Positions 1-8,316 of a DNA stretch of 64,000 bases are shown here, one piece after another. This stretch comes from Rhodococcus jostii NBRC 16295 (lineage in GTDB: Bacteria > Actinomycetota > Actinomycetes > Mycobacteriales > Mycobacteriaceae), in assembly GCF_001894825.1 (NCBI RefSeq), contig NZ_BCWY01000006.1, positions 157,562 through 221,561 of the forward strand, read 5' to 3'. The notes beneath the pieces were generated by a model. The model did not search any database. It worked only from the letters and a program-made list of their open reading frames with translations, and was not told where the DNA came from. How positions within the stretch are numbered: the stretch's first letter is position 1; every line of letters starts with the position of its first letter. The position numbers and the translations under genes are program-made.

Positions 1-32
1 CGACATCTCGTCCGGCGACCCGATCCGGCATC

Positions 33-818
33 ATGGGTGAGGTGTCAGCACTGAATACGTACCTGTTCGGCGCCGAGGACGGCACCGAGATCCTCGCCCT
101 GCACGGACTCACCGGTCACGGCAGACGGTGGGAGGCGCTGGCCACCGATCATCTTCCCGGCGCGCGCTGGATCTCCCCCGATCTGCTCGGTCACGGCCGT
201 TCCACGTGGGCGCCGCCGTGGAACCTCGAGACTCACGTGGCGAGCCTCGTCGACACGCTCGACGCGCACGCGCGGGGGCCGGTCCTCGTGGTCGGTCACT
301 CGTTCGGTTGCGCCCTCGCACTGCACCTGTCGCGGGCCGTCCCCGACCGAGTCCGGGGGCTGGTGCTCCTCGATCCCGCGATCGGGCTCGATCCCGGGAC
401 GATGCAGTCGGTGGCGGATCTCACCATCTCCTCCCCCGATTACACCGATGTCGCGGAGGCGCGGTCCGAGAAGGTGCACGGCGCGTGGGGCGAGGTCGCC
501 CGGGACGTTCTCGAGAACGAGATCGCCGAACACCTGGTGCCGCTGGAGAACGGGCGGGTGAACTGGCGACTGTCCACCCCGGCCGTCGTCACGGCGTGGG
601 GCGAACTGGCCCGCGAAGCGGTGCTGCCGCCTGCGCATCTGCCGACCGTCCTCGTGCAGGCGTCGAAGGTGCAGCCGCCCTATGTCACACCGGAATTCCG
701 GAAGGCTCTCACCGACCACCTGGGTGACGATCTCACCGCCGTCGACCTCGACTGCGATCACATGGTCCCGCAGGCCCGGCCCGACGAGGTGGCCGACCTC
801 ATCCGCACCCTCCTCTGA
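33..818 (+). CDS. Alpha/beta hydrolase, LipV-like
   Basis: A 261-residue alpha/beta-hydrolase. It has the strand-turn oxyanion region LHGLTGHGRRW near residue 24, the nucleophile elbow VGHSFG (Ser near residue 90), and the late Asp-x-His region DCDHMVPQ close to the C-terminus, so the catalytic triad looks complete. There is no signal peptide, so it should be cytosolic. With the alkyltransferase-like gene 10 bases downstream it reproduces the order of M. tuberculosis lipV (Rv3203) and Rv3204, which is the main reason for the LipV comparison. Substrate cannot be read from sequence; an esterase or lipase acting on short acyl esters is the family default. The first 32 bases of the window show no recognisable gene end. 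Confidence 0.85.
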   Translation: MGEVSALNTYLFGAEDGTEILALHGLTGHGRRWEALATDHLPGARWISPDLLGHGRSTWAPPWNLETHVASLVDTLDAHARGPVLVVGHSFGCALALHLSRAVPDRVRGLVLLDPAIGLDPGTMQSVADLTISSPDYTDVAEARSEKVHGAWGEVARDVLENEIAEHLVPLENGRVNWRLSTPAVVTAWGELAREAVLPPAHLPTVLVQASKVQPPYVTPEFRKALTDHLGDDLTAVDLDCDHMVPQARPDEVADLIRTLL

Positions 819-828
819 TGGTTCCCTG

Positions 829-1137
829 ATGGTGGCGACGACGGAAGAACAGGTCGAGGCGGTCCGCGCGCTGGTCGCGTCGATCCCGCCCGGCCAGGTG
901 GCCACCTACGGCGACATCGCCTCGGCAGCAGGGCTGTCCAGTCCGCGGACTGTCGGCTGGATCATGCGCACCGACTCCGCCGACCTCCCCTGGCACCGGG
1001 TGCTGGGAGCGTCGGGCCGGCCGGCGCCGCATCTCGCGCACCGGCAGATCGCGAAGCTCGAACTCGAGGGAGTTCCCATCCGGGACGGCCGCGTGGATCT
1101 CGAGGCGGCCCGCCACCGATTCGATCCCGTCGACTGA
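829..1137 (+). CDS. Alkyltransferase-like (ATL) DNA-binding protein
   Basis: A 102-residue protein of the O6-alkylguanine-DNA alkyltransferase fold. The site that is Pro-Cys-His-Arg-Val in true repair enzymes reads PWHRV here, so the alkyl-accepting cysteine is a tryptophan. That substitution defines ATL proteins, which bind O6-alkylguanine, flip it and hand the lesion to nucleotide excision repair without transferring the alkyl group. The helix-turn-helix region (TYGDIASAAG, then SPRTVGWIMR with the arginine finger) is intact. I chose the ATG at 829 because the family begins a few residues before the conserved VRALVASIPPGQVATYGDIA; the reading frame continues upstream over the preceding gene. 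The M. tuberculosis counterpart by position is Rv3204. Confidence 0.88.
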   Translation: MVATTEEQVEAVRALVASIPPGQVATYGDIASAAGLSSPRTVGWIMRTDSADLPWHRVLGASGRPAPHLAHRQIAKLELEGVPIRDGRVDLEAARHRFDPVD

Positions 1138-1148
1138 GCCCGGCCGCC

Positions 1149-2429
1149 TCAGCAGGTGCTCGGCGGCGGATCACCGCGGAATCGCGCGTCCATCCAGTCC
1201 AGACCCTGGGGCAGGCCCAGCGCCGCCGCCGACAGATGGTCGGGAGTCGGGGTGAGCAGCGTCTGCACCGGGGTGCCCGCGTCGCAGTACCGCCGCAAGG
1301 TGGTGTCGATCGAATCGACCGGGATCAGCGCATCCGTCGGGCTGTGCCATTCGAAGATCGGCGTGGTGGGCACGCCCGGATACAACTCCAGGCTGTTCTC
1401 CTCCATCACCTTCCACGCTTCCGGATCGTCCATGAAGTTCTTGTTGTCGGTCATCTGCGACGCGCTGTGCCCGAGCCCGAACAGCATGATCTCGTTGGTG
1501 CATCCATTGCCGATCATCTGCTTCATCAGGCGGCCCTCGTCGTTGAGCTGGCCGGTGACGTCGATCCGGTCCGGGTACTCACGCTCGAGCCCCAGTGCGG
1601 CGGCCATGGCGAGGCCGAACGCGGGATGCGGGTTGGTGCCCAGCGCCTCCGCCATCTTCACCAGGTTCATCGGGGTTCCACCCGCTGCGGCGCCGACGAT
1701 GTTCAGCTCGGGGGCGTAGGTCGGTGCCAGGGCCGCAGCCCAGGCCGTCGCCATGCCGCCGCCGGAATATCCGCCCAGCCCGACCTTGCTGTTCGTCACC
1801 TGCAGTTCGGGGACCCGCTGGACGGCGCGGATGCCGTCGAGGGTGATCTGGCCACCGAGCTTGGCCGCGCCGTACGCCATCCTCGGACCCAGATGGTCGG
1901 GCAGCGCCACGGCCCACCCGCGAGCGAGCGCGATGTTGAGCCCGGCGGCCTCGCGGATCTGGTGCAGGGGGTCGGTGGTGTAGAGCTCGGTGGCGATCTT
2001 GCACTTGTTGCCCAGCGAATTGATGATGTGCTGGTAGGACACCAGCGGGCCGTCGGGGACGTGGTTCGGCGGGAGAACGTACGTGGTGTTCGCCGCGATC
2101 GGCCTGCCCTCCGAGTCCGTGGTCCGGAACAGCAGCTCCCACATCGCGCTGCCGGGGAAGTAGTACGACGGCGGCAGCTGCCGGATCTTCAGGACTTCGC
2201 CCGGCGCATGGTCGGCGACATCCACGGGTTGAATGTAGAAGGGGTCCGGATCGGCGACGGGGAAGATCGCGTCGGGAGTGGATGGCGTCAGCTGGGGCGG
2301 CGACAGCAGGGGTGGTGCCGGCAACAGCGGTTGCGCCGCGGATGCACCCGCACCCACGAGGGCGGCGGTCAGCGCGAGGACCGAGCCGAGTACAGCGGTG
2401 CCGAAGGATCTGCGAATCAACGAGCCCAT
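1149..2429 (-). CDS. Secreted lipase, LIP family
   Basis: A 426-residue exported lipase. Residues 1-32 are a signal peptide (MGSLIRRSF, hydrophobic core, then an AGASA cleavage site), followed by a proline-rich linker. The body matches the secretory lipase family (LIP, PF03583): GYSGGG around the nucleophile, an HSPTDALIPVD segment supplying the acid, and a late TPDHL histidine. Two cysteine pairs fit an extracellular protein. It likely releases fatty acids from external triacylglycerols. The gene stands alone, convergent with the ATL gene (11 bases apart) and preceded by about 130 bases that separate it from the MocR regulator. It is the first gene of the block absent from this place in M. 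tuberculosis. Confidence 0.85.
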   Translation of the reverse strand: MGSLIRRSFGTAVLGSVLALTAALVGAGASAAQPLLPAPPLLSPPQLTPSTPDAIFPVADPDPFYIQPVDVADHAPGEVLKIRQLPPSYYFPGSAMWELLFRTTDSEGRPIAANTTYVLPPNHVPDGPLVSYQHIINSLGNKCKIATELYTTDPLHQIREAAGLNIALARGWAVALPDHLGPRMAYGAAKLGGQITLDGIRAVQRVPELQVTNSKVGLGGYSGGGMATAWAAALAPTYAPELNIVGAAAGGTPMNLVKMAEALGTNPHPAFGLAMAAALGLEREYPDRIDVTGQLNDEGRLMKQMIGNGCTNEIMLFGLGHSASQMTDNKNFMDDPEAWKVMEENSLELYPGVPTTPIFEWHSPTDALIPVDSIDTTLRRYCDAGTPVQTLLTPTPDHLSAAALGLPQGLDWMDARFRGDPPPSTC

Positions 2430-2559
2430 GACCTACCCCACATTCAACGAGCCGGGTCGACGGCATCACTATGCCAGAGCGCCGATAAAGATCAGCACCT
2501 TTCGCGGTACCGAACAGGTCACTGACCGATACTTCGATTCACAGATAGTTTCGCCGCCC

Positions 2560-4005
2560 TCAGACGACGAGCGTCGGAGTCGCGGACATCGAGGCGTCTC
2601 CGGACACCACCAGTGTGGCAAGGATGTTCACCGCGGCGGCCAACTCTGACGCCGGTCGAGTGAAGGGCAACCGCTGGTGATCGTCGAACAGATGACCTGT
2701 GCCGAAGCGCGGTCCGGGTGCCAGCAGCAGGCCCCTCGGCCGCGCGGAGGCGACGAGTTCCGTCGAACTCGTCCCGGCGGGAAGTGTGCACCACAGGGAC
2801 AGCCCGCCGGCAGGCAGAACGTAACTCCACCCCGGCAATTGCGCGTCGACCGCCGCCGCGAGCACGTCCCGCTGCATCCGGAGGTCTCGGCGACGCCGCT
2901 CGACCAGACGGTCGTGTTGCGCGAACAACCGCACGGCCGCCAGCTGATCCAGCACCGACACCGACAACTGCCTGCGGGCCATGATCTTTGCCATCTGCGC
3001 GGTGCGGGCAGCCTCGGCGCGGACCCAGCCGATGCGGATACCTCCCCACACGGTCTTGCTGAGGCTGCCGATCGCCACGGTCGCCGATTCGGGAACCGGG
3101 ACACCGAACGGCTCGAAGCAGTCCGAGCCGTCCAGCACGAGTTCGGCCGCCACCTCGTCCACGACCGTCACCACGCCGTGACGGGCCAGCGTCGCGGCCA
3201 GCCGCCGCCTGCCCGCGGACGTCGCCCGCGCTCCGGACGGATTGGAGAAGTCCGGCATCAGGTACGCGACGGTCGGCGCGCTCTGCCGGGCAGCCCGGTC
3301 CACGTCGGCGACGAATGCGTCCGGGTCGGTCGCGTCGATCGGCACCGGGACGGGTCTGCCGCCGGCGGCCTGCACCGACTCGACCGCGCCGGGATACGTC
3401 GGGTGTTCGACGAGCACACGGTCGCCCGCCTCGACCAGCGCCTCGAACACCACTTCGGTGGCGTCGCCCGCGCCGCCGGTGACGAGGATCTGGTCCGCGG
3501 TGGTCGGGCGTCCCCGGCGCGTGTATCGGCCGGCGATTGCGGCGCGGAGCGTCGCGAGCCCGCCCGGGTGGTATCCGTGCTGGGGCATGAAGCGGGGCAG
3601 CTCGTCGACGGCGTCCAGGTAGGCCTCGCGGAGTTCGGGCGCCGCGGCCGGCGCGGCGTTGACGAGATCGACGACCCCGTCGACCGGCGAGCCGACCATG
3701 CTCCCCCAGGCCGGCGGACCCGACGGCATCGTCACGAACGTCCCCGACCCGTGCCGCGCCGACGCCCAACCAGCCTCTCTCAGTTCGCGATACGCGGCAC
3801 TGACGGTCACCCGGCTGAGCCGGAGCTCCTCCGCGAGCGCACGTTCGGCGGGGAGCCGGACCCCCACGGCCATCGACCCGTCGGCGACCCTCTCGCGGAG
3901 TGCGTCCGCGAGCCCGCGGTACAGCGGTTGACCACCGGCGGTCGCCGCGCCGAGCAGCACCGCCAACTCGGCAGCCGTGACGGTCCGGACTGATTCGCTA
4001 CTCAT
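2560..4005 (-). CDS. MocR-type GntR/aminotransferase regulator
   Basis: A 481-residue transcription factor built from a GntR winged helix (about residues 20-90, with LAEELRLSRVTVSAAYRELREAGW) joined to a fold-type I PLP aminotransferase domain. The PLP-binding lysine lies in SLSKTVWGGIRIGWV, and the upstream VTGGAGDATEVVFEAL and DFSNPSG motifs are present. MocR proteins sense PLP or an amino-acid aldimine and usually control the divergent gene, here a 41-residue membrane peptide. I chose the ATG at 4005, just before SESVRTVTAAELAVLLG; a longer frame reaches 4230 but would cross the divergent gene. Two direct repeats in the 61-base gap are candidate binding sites. The effector and regulon are unknown. 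Confidence 0.87.
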   Translation of the reverse strand: MSSESVRTVTAAELAVLLGAATAGGQPLYRGLADALRERVADGSMAVGVRLPAERALAEELRLSRVTVSAAYRELREAGWASARHGSGTFVTMPSGPPAWGSMVGSPVDGVVDLVNAAPAAAPELREAYLDAVDELPRFMPQHGYHPGGLATLRAAIAGRYTRRGRPTTADQILVTGGAGDATEVVFEALVEAGDRVLVEHPTYPGAVESVQAAGGRPVPVPIDATDPDAFVADVDRAARQSAPTVAYLMPDFSNPSGARATSAGRRRLAATLARHGVVTVVDEVAAELVLDGSDCFEPFGVPVPESATVAIGSLSKTVWGGIRIGWVRAEAARTAQMAKIMARRQLSVSVLDQLAAVRLFAQHDRLVERRRRDLRMQRDVLAAAVDAQLPGWSYVLPAGGLSLWCTLPAGTSSTELVASARPRGLLLAPGPRFGTGHLFDDHQRLPFTRPASELAAAVNILATLVVSGDASMSATPTLVV

Positions 4006-4066
4006 ACAGGCCACTTTTCCACAGAGGACTGAAGATTGCGGTCCACTTGGCTCCGATAATCGATAC
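4006..4066. promoter_or_regulatory. MocR divergent control region with direct repeats
   Basis: The 61 bases between the two divergent starts carry the repeat GG(T)CCACTT twice, at 4009-4016 and 4040-4048. The shared CCACTT cores are 32 bases apart, about three helical turns and on the same face of DNA. MocR dimers are known to bind direct repeats, so this is the likely operator (inference). A -10-like GATAAT at 4055-4060 ends six bases before the ATG of the small + strand gene, the usual layout of a leaderless actinobacterial transcript. Confidence 0.45.
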
Positions 4067-4192
4067 ATGCTGGTAATTGGAATCCTCTTGATCCTCAGTC
4101 TGGCCTCAGTGGCCTGGCTCGGCGTCAGCACAGCGCACGGCGGACGGTCGGGGCTCTCCGGCCCTCCCCGCAGCCACCTGCACAACGACTGA
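4067..4192 (+). CDS. Small single-pass membrane peptide
   Basis: A 41-residue peptide with one hydrophobic segment of about 20 residues (LVIGILLILSLASVAWLGV) followed by a short polar Gly/Pro/His tail, so probably a membrane microprotein with its tail exposed. No ribosome binding site precedes the ATG, but a GATAAT box ends six bases upstream, which fits leaderless translation. It is divergent from the MocR regulator and ends 22 bases before the MobA-MoeA gene. I do not recognise a family. It could be the regulator's target, or a chance frame; the divergent position and the transmembrane pattern favour a real gene. Confidence 0.42.
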   Translation: MLVIGILLILSLASVAWLGVSTAHGGRSGLSGPPRSHLHND

Positions 4193-4214
4193 CCGGGTGC
4201 GGCAGCATGAGGGA

Positions 4215-5963
4215 ATGAACTCTGCCGCACCCGTTCACGCGATCGTCCTCGCCGGTGGACGAGCGACCCGGATGGGCGGCGTCGACAAGCCGGCCGTGGT
4301 CGTCGGCGGACGCCGGATGCTCGACACCGCCCTCGACGCCGTCGACGACTGCGAGCGCGTCGTCGTCGTCGGCCCGAGGCGCTCGGATCTCGATTCGACG
4401 GTCCTCCAGACCCAGGAGACGCCGCCGGGCACCGGCCCGGTGGCGGGGGTGGCCGCAGGGCTGGCCGTGCTCGACGCCGACCCGGCGGACCGGGTGATCC
4501 TGCTCGCCTCGGATCTGCCGTTCGTCAAACCCGCGACGGTCGAAACCCTCGCCGCCGCAGTGCAGGACGCCGATACCGTGTTCGCGGTCGACGAGTCGGG
4601 GCGTCTGCAGTTCCTGTTGTCCGCGTGGCGCGTCGGCGCGTTGACCGACCGGATCCGCTCGCTGGGCTCGGCCGTCAATCAGCCGATGAAGGCCCTCGTC
4701 CCGGCGACGTTCGACACCGTCCTTTTCCGCGGCGTCACCGACTGCGACACACCGGACGACATCGAGCGGGCCCGGAGCGACGCCTCGGCCGCACCGGTCA
4801 CCGTCGAGGAGGCCCGGAACGCGATCCTGGCCACAGTCCCCCCACTCCCGCCGCGGTCCGCGGAGCTCGCGACCTCGCTCGGCGCCACACTCGCCGAGCC
4901 GCTGCTCGCCGCCGAGGCCCTGCCTCGCATCGCCGTCTCCGCGATGGACGGATACGCCGTCGCGGGCGAAGGTCCGTGGGTGCTGCGCGACGCCGTCCGG
5001 TACGCGGGAAGCTCCGAGGAACTCGAACTGGCGGACGGCGAGGCGGCACGCATCGCGACCGGTGCGCACCTCCCCAGCGGCGCGACCACCGTCGTGCGGG
5101 ACGAGTTCGCCGTGGCGACAGACACTCCCGAGGGCCCGAGGCTGTCCCGCAGGGAGGGCACGCCCGTGCGCGACGATGCGCGGCGCCGCGGCGAGGACTG
5201 GCACGAAGGTCATCGACTCGCGGAGGAAGGGACGGCCGTCACCCCCGCTCTCCTGTCCGCAGCGGCGAGCGCGGAGGTGACCACCGCGGGCGTTCGCGGA
5301 CCGGTCCGCGCGCACGTCGTGGTGACCGGGGACGAGATCCGGCGGGAAGGCCCACTGCGACGGGGGCAGACGCGCGACGCTCTGGGACCCGTTCTCCCCC
5401 AGTTCCTCTCGTCGTGCGGCATCCGGACGGTCGCCGACACCCACCTGCGTGACACGTCCGACAGCTTCGACGAACTGTTCCGGGAAGTACGCCAACCCGA
5501 TCTGATCGTGATCGTCGGGGCCACCGGGGGCGGCGCGGCCGACCAGTTGCGGGCGGCGCTCGACCGGGCGGAGGCCCGGGTCGTGGTGGGGAGGGTGCGG
5601 TGCCGGCCCGGCGGTTCCCAGGTGACCGCACTGCTGCCCGACGGACGGGTGGTGCTCGGTCTGCCGGGAAACCCGTACGCCGCGGTCGCGACGCTCCTGA
5701 CCACGGTTCCGTCCATCGCGGCCGCGCTCACGGGCCGCATCCCGGCACTGCCGCAGTGGGGTCGGATCGCGAATGCGTCCGAGGTCAGCGGTGACGCCAC
5801 CCGCATCCTGCCGGCCGTCCCGCAGCCGGACGGCACGTGGCGCGTCGACCCCGGAATTCGCACGGCGCATCTGGCGGGCCTGATCGACCGCGAAGCGCTG
5901 GCGCTGGTCCCGGCGGGAGCGGTCGACGGCGATCTCGCCGAATTGGTGCCGCTACCGCGCTGA
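4215..5963 (+). CDS. MobA-MoeA fusion, molybdenum cofactor biosynthesis
   Basis: A 582-residue two-domain protein. Residues 1-190 are a MobA-type nucleotidyltransferase (IVLAGGRATRMGGVDKP at the start, LASDLPFV in the middle) that would attach GMP to molybdopterin. Residues 195-580 are a MoeA-type molybdenum insertase, with SAMDGYAV, the TGxxLP-like ATGAHLPSG and the terminal GLPGNPYAA. The usual MoeA GGxSxGxxD loop reads GATGGGAAD, and the following lysine-rich KPGKP stretch reads CRPGGS, so the active site is altered while the Asp is kept. I chose the ATG at 4215 (GAGGG upstream) over a GTG at 4197. It overlaps the convergent cbiX-like gene by 12 bases. It probably finishes cofactor for a nitrate reductase encoded elsewhere. 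Confidence 0.85.
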   Translation: MNSAAPVHAIVLAGGRATRMGGVDKPAVVVGGRRMLDTALDAVDDCERVVVVGPRRSDLDSTVLQTQETPPGTGPVAGVAAGLAVLDADPADRVILLASDLPFVKPATVETLAAAVQDADTVFAVDESGRLQFLLSAWRVGALTDRIRSLGSAVNQPMKALVPATFDTVLFRGVTDCDTPDDIERARSDASAAPVTVEEARNAILATVPPLPPRSAELATSLGATLAEPLLAAEALPRIAVSAMDGYAVAGEGPWVLRDAVRYAGSSEELELADGEAARIATGAHLPSGATTVVRDEFAVATDTPEGPRLSRREGTPVRDDARRRGEDWHEGHRLAEEGTAVTPALLSAAASAEVTTAGVRGPVRAHVVVTGDEIRREGPLRRGQTRDALGPVLPQFLSSCGIRTVADTHLRDTSDSFDELFREVRQPDLIVIVGATGGGAADQLRAALDRAEARVVVGRVRCRPGGSQVTALLPDGRVVLGLPGNPYAAVATLLTTVPSIAAALTGRIPALPQWGRIANASEVSGDATRILPAVPQPDGTWRVDPGIRTAHLAGLIDREALALVPAGAVDGDLAELVPLPR

Positions 5964-6683
5964 CGCGAACCGGCGACGGATCAGCGCTGGAACGACAGCG
6001 CGCTGCGCCGCCGGAATACCACTGCGGTACCGATCGGCCACGAGACCGACGATGTCCGGATCCACGCCGAGCGGCGCCGCGACACCGTCCGCACCCGCGT
6101 CGGCGAGACGTGCGTGGAACAGTCCGTGGGCCAGGAGGTACGACGCGACGAACACGCGCTTCTCGCCCGCCGCGCGCAGCCCGGCGACCACGTCGGGAAC
6201 GCGGGGTTCCGCCGTCGCCACGTAGCCGATGCGGACCGGCGAGGCCACGAGTTCCGACAGCAGCGCCGCGGCCCGGCGCACGTCGCGCAGGGCCCGGGGG
6301 TCGGACGAGCCGGCCGCGGCAAGCACGACGGCGTCGCCCGGTTGCCAGCCCGCGTCGACGAGACGCCGCAGGAGGACATCCGCGAGAACGGGGTCCGGTC
6401 CGAGTGCCCGCGTGACGGCCACGGACGGGTGGCCGCTGTCCGCGACCTCCCGGGGAACGTCGGTGTGGACGTGGTAGCCCGAGGCGAGGAACGCCGGGAC
6501 CACGACCGCGGGGCCGGGGATGTCGCGGAGTACCTCGGCGGGCGAGGGTCCGAGGACGTCCACGAAGGACACCCGGGTGGGTCCGACCCGCTCGGCGACG
6601 GCGTCGGCGAGCGCGGCGATCATTTCCACGCCTCGGGGACTCCGCGTTCCGTGTGCCACCAGTACCAGTGCTGTGTCGTTCAT
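5952..6683 (-). CDS. Sirohydrochlorin chelatase, CbiX/SirB-like
   Basis: A 243-residue CbiX-type chelatase with the two half-domains expected of the family. Each half shows its metal-site histidine: LVAHGTRSPRG near residue 10 and ASYLLAHGLFHARL near residue 180, with GYHVHTDVP between. It would insert iron into sirohydrochlorin to make siroheme, the cofactor of the NirB nitrite reductase in the same operon; cobalt chelation for B12 is the alternative. Its ATG overlaps the stop of nnaR in an ATGA, so it is translationally coupled as the last gene of the nitrite cluster. The position matches M. tuberculosis Rv0259c, which also sits beside its HemD-like neighbour. Confidence 0.86.
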   Translation of the reverse strand: MNDTALVLVAHGTRSPRGVEMIAALADAVAERVGPTRVSFVDVLGPSPAEVLRDIPGPAVVVPAFLASGYHVHTDVPREVADSGHPSVAVTRALGPDPVLADVLLRRLVDAGWQPGDAVVLAAAGSSDPRALRDVRRAAALLSELVASPVRIGYVATAEPRVPDVVAGLRAAGEKRVFVASYLLAHGLFHARLADAGADGVAAPLGVDPDIVGLVADRYRSGIPAAQRAVVPALIRRRFASAR

Positions 6684-7837
6684 GGCTGTCCCTCCTCACG
6701 TGAATCGACGCAGTCGACGGGGTCGAGGGCGAGGCGGTATCCCCGCTTGACCACCGTCTGGACTGCTTTCGGTGCGCCCAGGGACGCGCGCAACCTCGCG
6801 ACCGCCGTCTCCACGGCGTGGGTGTCGCCGCCACCGCCGGGCAGTGCCGCGAGCAGTTCGTCGCGTGGCACGACCCGGCCGGGGCGGGCGCCGAGTGTGC
6901 GCATCAGCGACATCGCAGCCGGAGGCAGCTGACGCACTTCGCCGTCGACGACGACGCATCCACCGCGGATGCTCAGCTCGTGCCCGGCGGTCTGGATCTT
7001 GTTCGCCCGCCGCGGCAGCTCGTCGGCGAGGTGCCGGGCGAGCGCGCCGAGCCGCGACCGCGCCGGCATCGTCGTCGGGACCTCGAGTTCGCGCAGTGGT
7101 CCGGCGGTCACCGGCCCCACGCAGGCCGCGAGGACTCGGTGCCGGAACGAGTGGAGGACCATCTCGATCATTCCGGTCTCCTTGGCACGGGTCAGCAGCG
7201 AGGCCACGGCCGGTGCGCTGGTGAAGCTGACGGCGTCGAGTCCGCCGGTGGCGATGAGCTCGATCATCCGGTCCATCGGGGCCTGGTCTTCGAGCGGAGT
7301 CCACCGGTACACGGGGACGGCGATGACGTCCGCACCCGCGCAGCGCAGCACCTCGCAGAAGTCCGCGACCGGCTCCCACTCCGTGGTGGCACCGTGCAGC
7401 TGCACCGCGATGCGTTTGCCTTCGACGCCCTCACCGAGCAGATGATCGAGCACCTCGGCCGAGGACTCCGAGGCGGGCGACCACTCTTCCCGCAGGTCCG
7501 CGGCCCGGATCGCGCCCTTCGCCTTGGGGCCACGGGCGAGCAGGCGGCTCGAGGCCAGCGCCTCGCTCAGTTCCTCCGCTTCGCCCCAGCCGTCCGCGGC
7601 CTCCATCCACCCGCGGAAGCCGATACCGGTGGTCGCGACCACGATCTCCGGCGGGTTGCCGATGATCTCGCGCGTGACACGCTCGAGTTCCGTGTCGTCG
7701 GCCAACGGGATGATGCGGATGGCCGGGGCGTGCACCACGGTGGCGCCGCGCCGCGTCAGCAGCATGGCGAACTCTTCCGCACGCCGAGAGGCCGTGATCC
7801 CGACCGTGAACCCGCACAGGGGCGTCGCGTCGTTCAC
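6680..7837 (-). CDS. nnaR: NnaR-type regulator: HemD-like domain plus winged helix
   Basis: A 385-residue protein with a uroporphyrinogen-III synthase (HemD) fold over about residues 10-255 (GFTVGITASRRAEEFAMLL, FTSAPAVASLL) and an OmpR-like winged helix over about 275-375 (PPAAMSLMRTLGARPGRVV, ending VQTVVKRGYRLA). This architecture defines NnaR, the nitrate/nitrite regulator described in Streptomyces and M. smegmatis that works with GlnR (M. tuberculosis Rv0260c). It may also keep HemD activity and so feed siroheme synthesis. I chose the GTG at 7837, which overlaps the nirD stop in a GTGA; a frame to 7873 would extend into nirD. It sits between nirD and the chelatase gene, each overlapped by four bases. 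Confidence 0.87.
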   Translation of the reverse strand: MNDATPLCGFTVGITASRRAEEFAMLLTRRGATVVHAPAIRIIPLADDTELERVTREIIGNPPEIVVATTGIGFRGWMEAADGWGEAEELSEALASSRLLARGPKAKGAIRAADLREEWSPASESSAEVLDHLLGEGVEGKRIAVQLHGATTEWEPVADFCEVLRCAGADVIAVPVYRWTPLEDQAPMDRMIELIATGGLDAVSFTSAPAVASLLTRAKETGMIEMVLHSFRHRVLAACVGPVTAGPLRELEVPTTMPARSRLGALARHLADELPRRANKIQTAGHELSIRGGCVVVDGEVRQLPPAAMSLMRTLGARPGRVVPRDELLAALPGGGGDTHAVETAVARLRASLGAPKAVQTVVKRGYRLALDPVDCVDSREEGQP

Positions 7838-8238
7838 GCGTTCGTGCTGTGGACCTGGACGACGCCTGCCCACACCCGTACGTCGTACACGGGCAACCGC
7901 ACCGAATCGTCGTCGAGGCAGCGACCATCGACCAGCGAGAACACCTGCTTGAGCAGCGGCGACGCCACCGTGGGCTCGCCTGCCCGGTCACCGACCAGGC
8001 CACGGGACATCACGGCTGCGCGGCCGAACGGGTCGATGTTGCCCACGGCGTGCAGGGATCCGTCCTCGAGCAGGAACAGTGCGACCTGTTCCCCACCGCG
8101 CAGCAGCACCGCCACCCCGAGTCCGGGAATCAGCTGGCTGAGCGGGCACGCGGACGTCCATTCGAGACGGCCTGACTTGACGCTCTCGCGCCTGGTTCCA
8201 CTGGCACTGTGCACGTTCATGTCGACGACGGTCATCAC
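7834..8238 (-). CDS. nirD: Assimilatory nitrite reductase small subunit NirD
   Basis: A 134-residue Rieske-like subunit of NADH-dependent nitrite reductase. It shows the family pattern of an early CPLSQLIPGLGVAVLL strand, VALFLLEDGSLHAVGNIDPFGRAAVMSRG, and a late LPVYDVRVWAGVVQV, but not the Cys-His/Cys-His iron-sulfur ligands of true Rieske proteins, as expected for NirD. It partners NirB, which lies 78 bases upstream in the same operon. Two adjacent ATG codons open the frame; either gives the same protein within one residue. Its stop overlaps the nnaR start by four bases. Confidence 0.9.
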   Translation of the reverse strand: MMTVVDMNVHSASGTRRESVKSGRLEWTSACPLSQLIPGLGVAVLLRGGEQVALFLLEDGSLHAVGNIDPFGRAAVMSRGLVGDRAGEPTVASPLLKQVFSLVDGRCLDDDSVRLPVYDVRVWAGVVQVHSTNA

Positions 8239-8316
8239 AGTCCTCCTTCGGGCTGGTGTGTATCCGTACTTGGATACATGGTTCGTGGTCGGTGTTTCCG
8301 CAGCGTTAAGCGGGGA

